Assembly (NCBI GenBank): GCA_024811115.1
Contig: JAKOGH010000768.1
Coordinates: 1-64,000 of the forward strand
DNA length: 64,000 bases
Source: Terana coerulea
Taxonomy: Eukaryota > Basidiomycota > Agaricomycetes > Polyporales > Phanerochaetaceae
Reading direction: 5' to 3'
In this document: piece by piece, positions 63,001 through 64,000 of the stretch
How the letters are laid out: every line of letters starts with the position of its first letter
How positions within the stretch are numbered: position 1 is the first letter of the stretch
Made by a program: the position numbers and the translations under genes
Notes under the pieces: model-generated
Database searches by the model: none
Seen by the model: the letters and a program-made list of their open reading frames with translations, nothing else
Told to the model about the DNA's origin: nothing

Positions 63001-63978
63001 TCCACAATGCATGGAGAGTCAACTTCAACCACGGCCTGGAGTCGTTTGACGCTCAGATCGCTGGTAGCCGTAAACTACTTGACTTCGCCTTCGGTGCCAA
63101 GAATGGCGTTAAGCTGTTCTTCACATCCTCCGTCAGCGTGGCTCACGGCTGGGATGCTACCACGGGTCCTGTCCCCGAGGAACCTTTGGCGGATCCGGAT
63201 GTCGCTACCAGTACCGGGTATGCATCGTCTAAGTACGTTGTTGAGCAGGTATGTTTACCGTTCTTCCCACCTCGTACGCTTAGACTCTATCGCAGCTCCT
63301 AGCGAAAGCTGCTCAGCATGGCCTGCAAACCACTTCGTTGCGTGTCGGGCAGGTCTCCGGCTCCAAGGCCACAGGAGCGTGGAATACTACGGATTGGGTG
63401 CCCATACTCGTGAAGTCCGGCCTGACCCTCGGTAGCTTTCCGGATTTGGGCTCGGTAAGCCGTCTGACATTCTTCTGCGTTTCGCAGTAGCTGATCTCTG
63501 GGTAGTCTATCTCGTGGATTCCAATGGACGCAGTTGCAGACGCCACAGTTGACCTTATAACATCGGACCAGAGCCTCCCTACCGTCGTCAATGTCGTGCA
63601 CCCTCGTCCCGTGCCATGGTCGTCAATCTCTTCCGCCATCAACACCGCACTAGGCACTCGACTTCCCGTCGTACCACTCAGTGATTGGCTCCACGACCTT
63701 GAGCTGGCAGCGGTCAATGCCAATGCAGAGCGGCTCGAGTCTATTGTGAGCACCTTCGCAACGTTACCAAAGCCATGCTGACCTCTGTCCCCATGTAGCC
63801 CGCCATCCATCTACTTGGGTTTTTCACCGGCATCGCGCAGAGCCGGGGACCCGAGCCTGAGTTTAGCACGAGTGAGCTACAACAGTATAGCGCAAGTATA
63901 CGTAGCCTCGAGCCTTTGGACGCAAGCTATGCCTCCAGCTGGATAGGATATTGGAGGAGCAAAGGCTTCTTACCATAG
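59390..63978 (+). repeat. tandem duplication unit 2 (reductase gene with promoter)
   Basis: Second copy of the unit described at 53100-57603, in direct orientation. The upstream part is recognisable but diverged, the 3' half nearly identical. Confidence 0.85.
60017..63978 (+). CDS. adenylate-forming reductase (NRPS-like, A-T-R), copy 2
   Basis: Tandem paralogue of copy 1 with the same domain order and intron positions, again with a 5'-UTR intron ending just before the ATG at 60017. Adenylation segments include GRERGVSWGAMPLPTFHTMG, LDAIYGVTECGNPT and the GRTDDVLVLGSG block; the carrier motif FDSLSATILRNR is formed across an intron near 62340-62396. The reductase segments are VLLTGSTGNLGSHILASLL and YASSKYVVEQ. 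A +1 in the ATTAACCCC run (60531-60540) and a -1 in CTTCCCAAG (60675-60681) shift the frame for about 145 nt, which covers the A3 loop, then restore it. Copy 1 is in frame here. The end reads GFFTGIAQSRGPEPEFSTSE to a stop at 63976-63978. About 1,040 residues. Substrate unknown; the identical A5 region suggests it is the same as, or close to, that of copy 1. Confidence 0.9.
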
Positions 63979-64000
63979 TGAAGTTTGATTGTTCGACGTG

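Noticed and set aside
53638..63978. Full non-ribosomal peptide synthetases
   Set aside because: Only adenylation, carrier and reductase domains are present, with no condensation domain, so these are adenylate-forming reductases.

Overview
This window comes from a filamentous basidiomycete, most likely a white-rot Polyporales species. The genes are interrupted by many short introns (about 50-65 nt, GT..AG). They include a lignin peroxidase with its diagnostic catalytic tryptophan, a GH131 glucanase, and a fungal A-T-R adenylate-forming reductase, alongside ordinary eukaryotic housekeeping genes.

Layout. 1-3320: decayed Ty1/copia retrotransposon running off the left edge, with its 3' LTR. 3964-8978: glutathione synthetase, a secreted GH131 enzyme and a membrane-anchored aldo/keto reductase. 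12011-14120: lignin peroxidase followed by a deleted relic copy of it. 14198-21101: block I, an amino-acid permease (-) head-to-head with a multi-pass membrane protein of unknown function (+). 21722-26769: protein kinase, Ssr4 (SWI/SNF-RSC subunit) and a HIT protein. 27113-33546: block II, a second copy of the membrane protein (-) and permease (+), inverted relative to block I. 37445-45677: proteasome beta6, Rot1, a small secreted protein, a tRNA-like relic and ATP synthase subunit f. 50762-52749: Gpi16/PIG-T. 53638-63978: two tandem copies of one adenylate-forming reductase, duplicated with promoter and 5'-UTR intron. The stretches between (8.98-12.0, 33.5-37.4, 38.5-40.9, 41.8-44.0, 45.7-50.8 and 57.6-60.0 kb) are gene-poor.

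How the parts relate. The lignin peroxidase and GH131 enzyme are secreted wood-decay enzymes. The permease/membrane-protein pair is the most interesting unit: two divergent pairs with similar-length shared upstream regions have been kept after an inverted duplication, which suggests joint regulation or joint function. The two reductases probably make small aldehydes or alcohols from carboxylic acids. They show a diverged 5' half and a nearly identical 3' half.

Caveat on base quality. Several well-conserved genes (glutathione synthetase, GH131, kinase, Ssr4, ATP synthase f, both reductases, both permeases) each carry one or two single-base frame breaks, nearly all inside homopolymer runs. I read most of these as consensus errors of a long-read assembly, not as pseudogenes, and mark them where seen.
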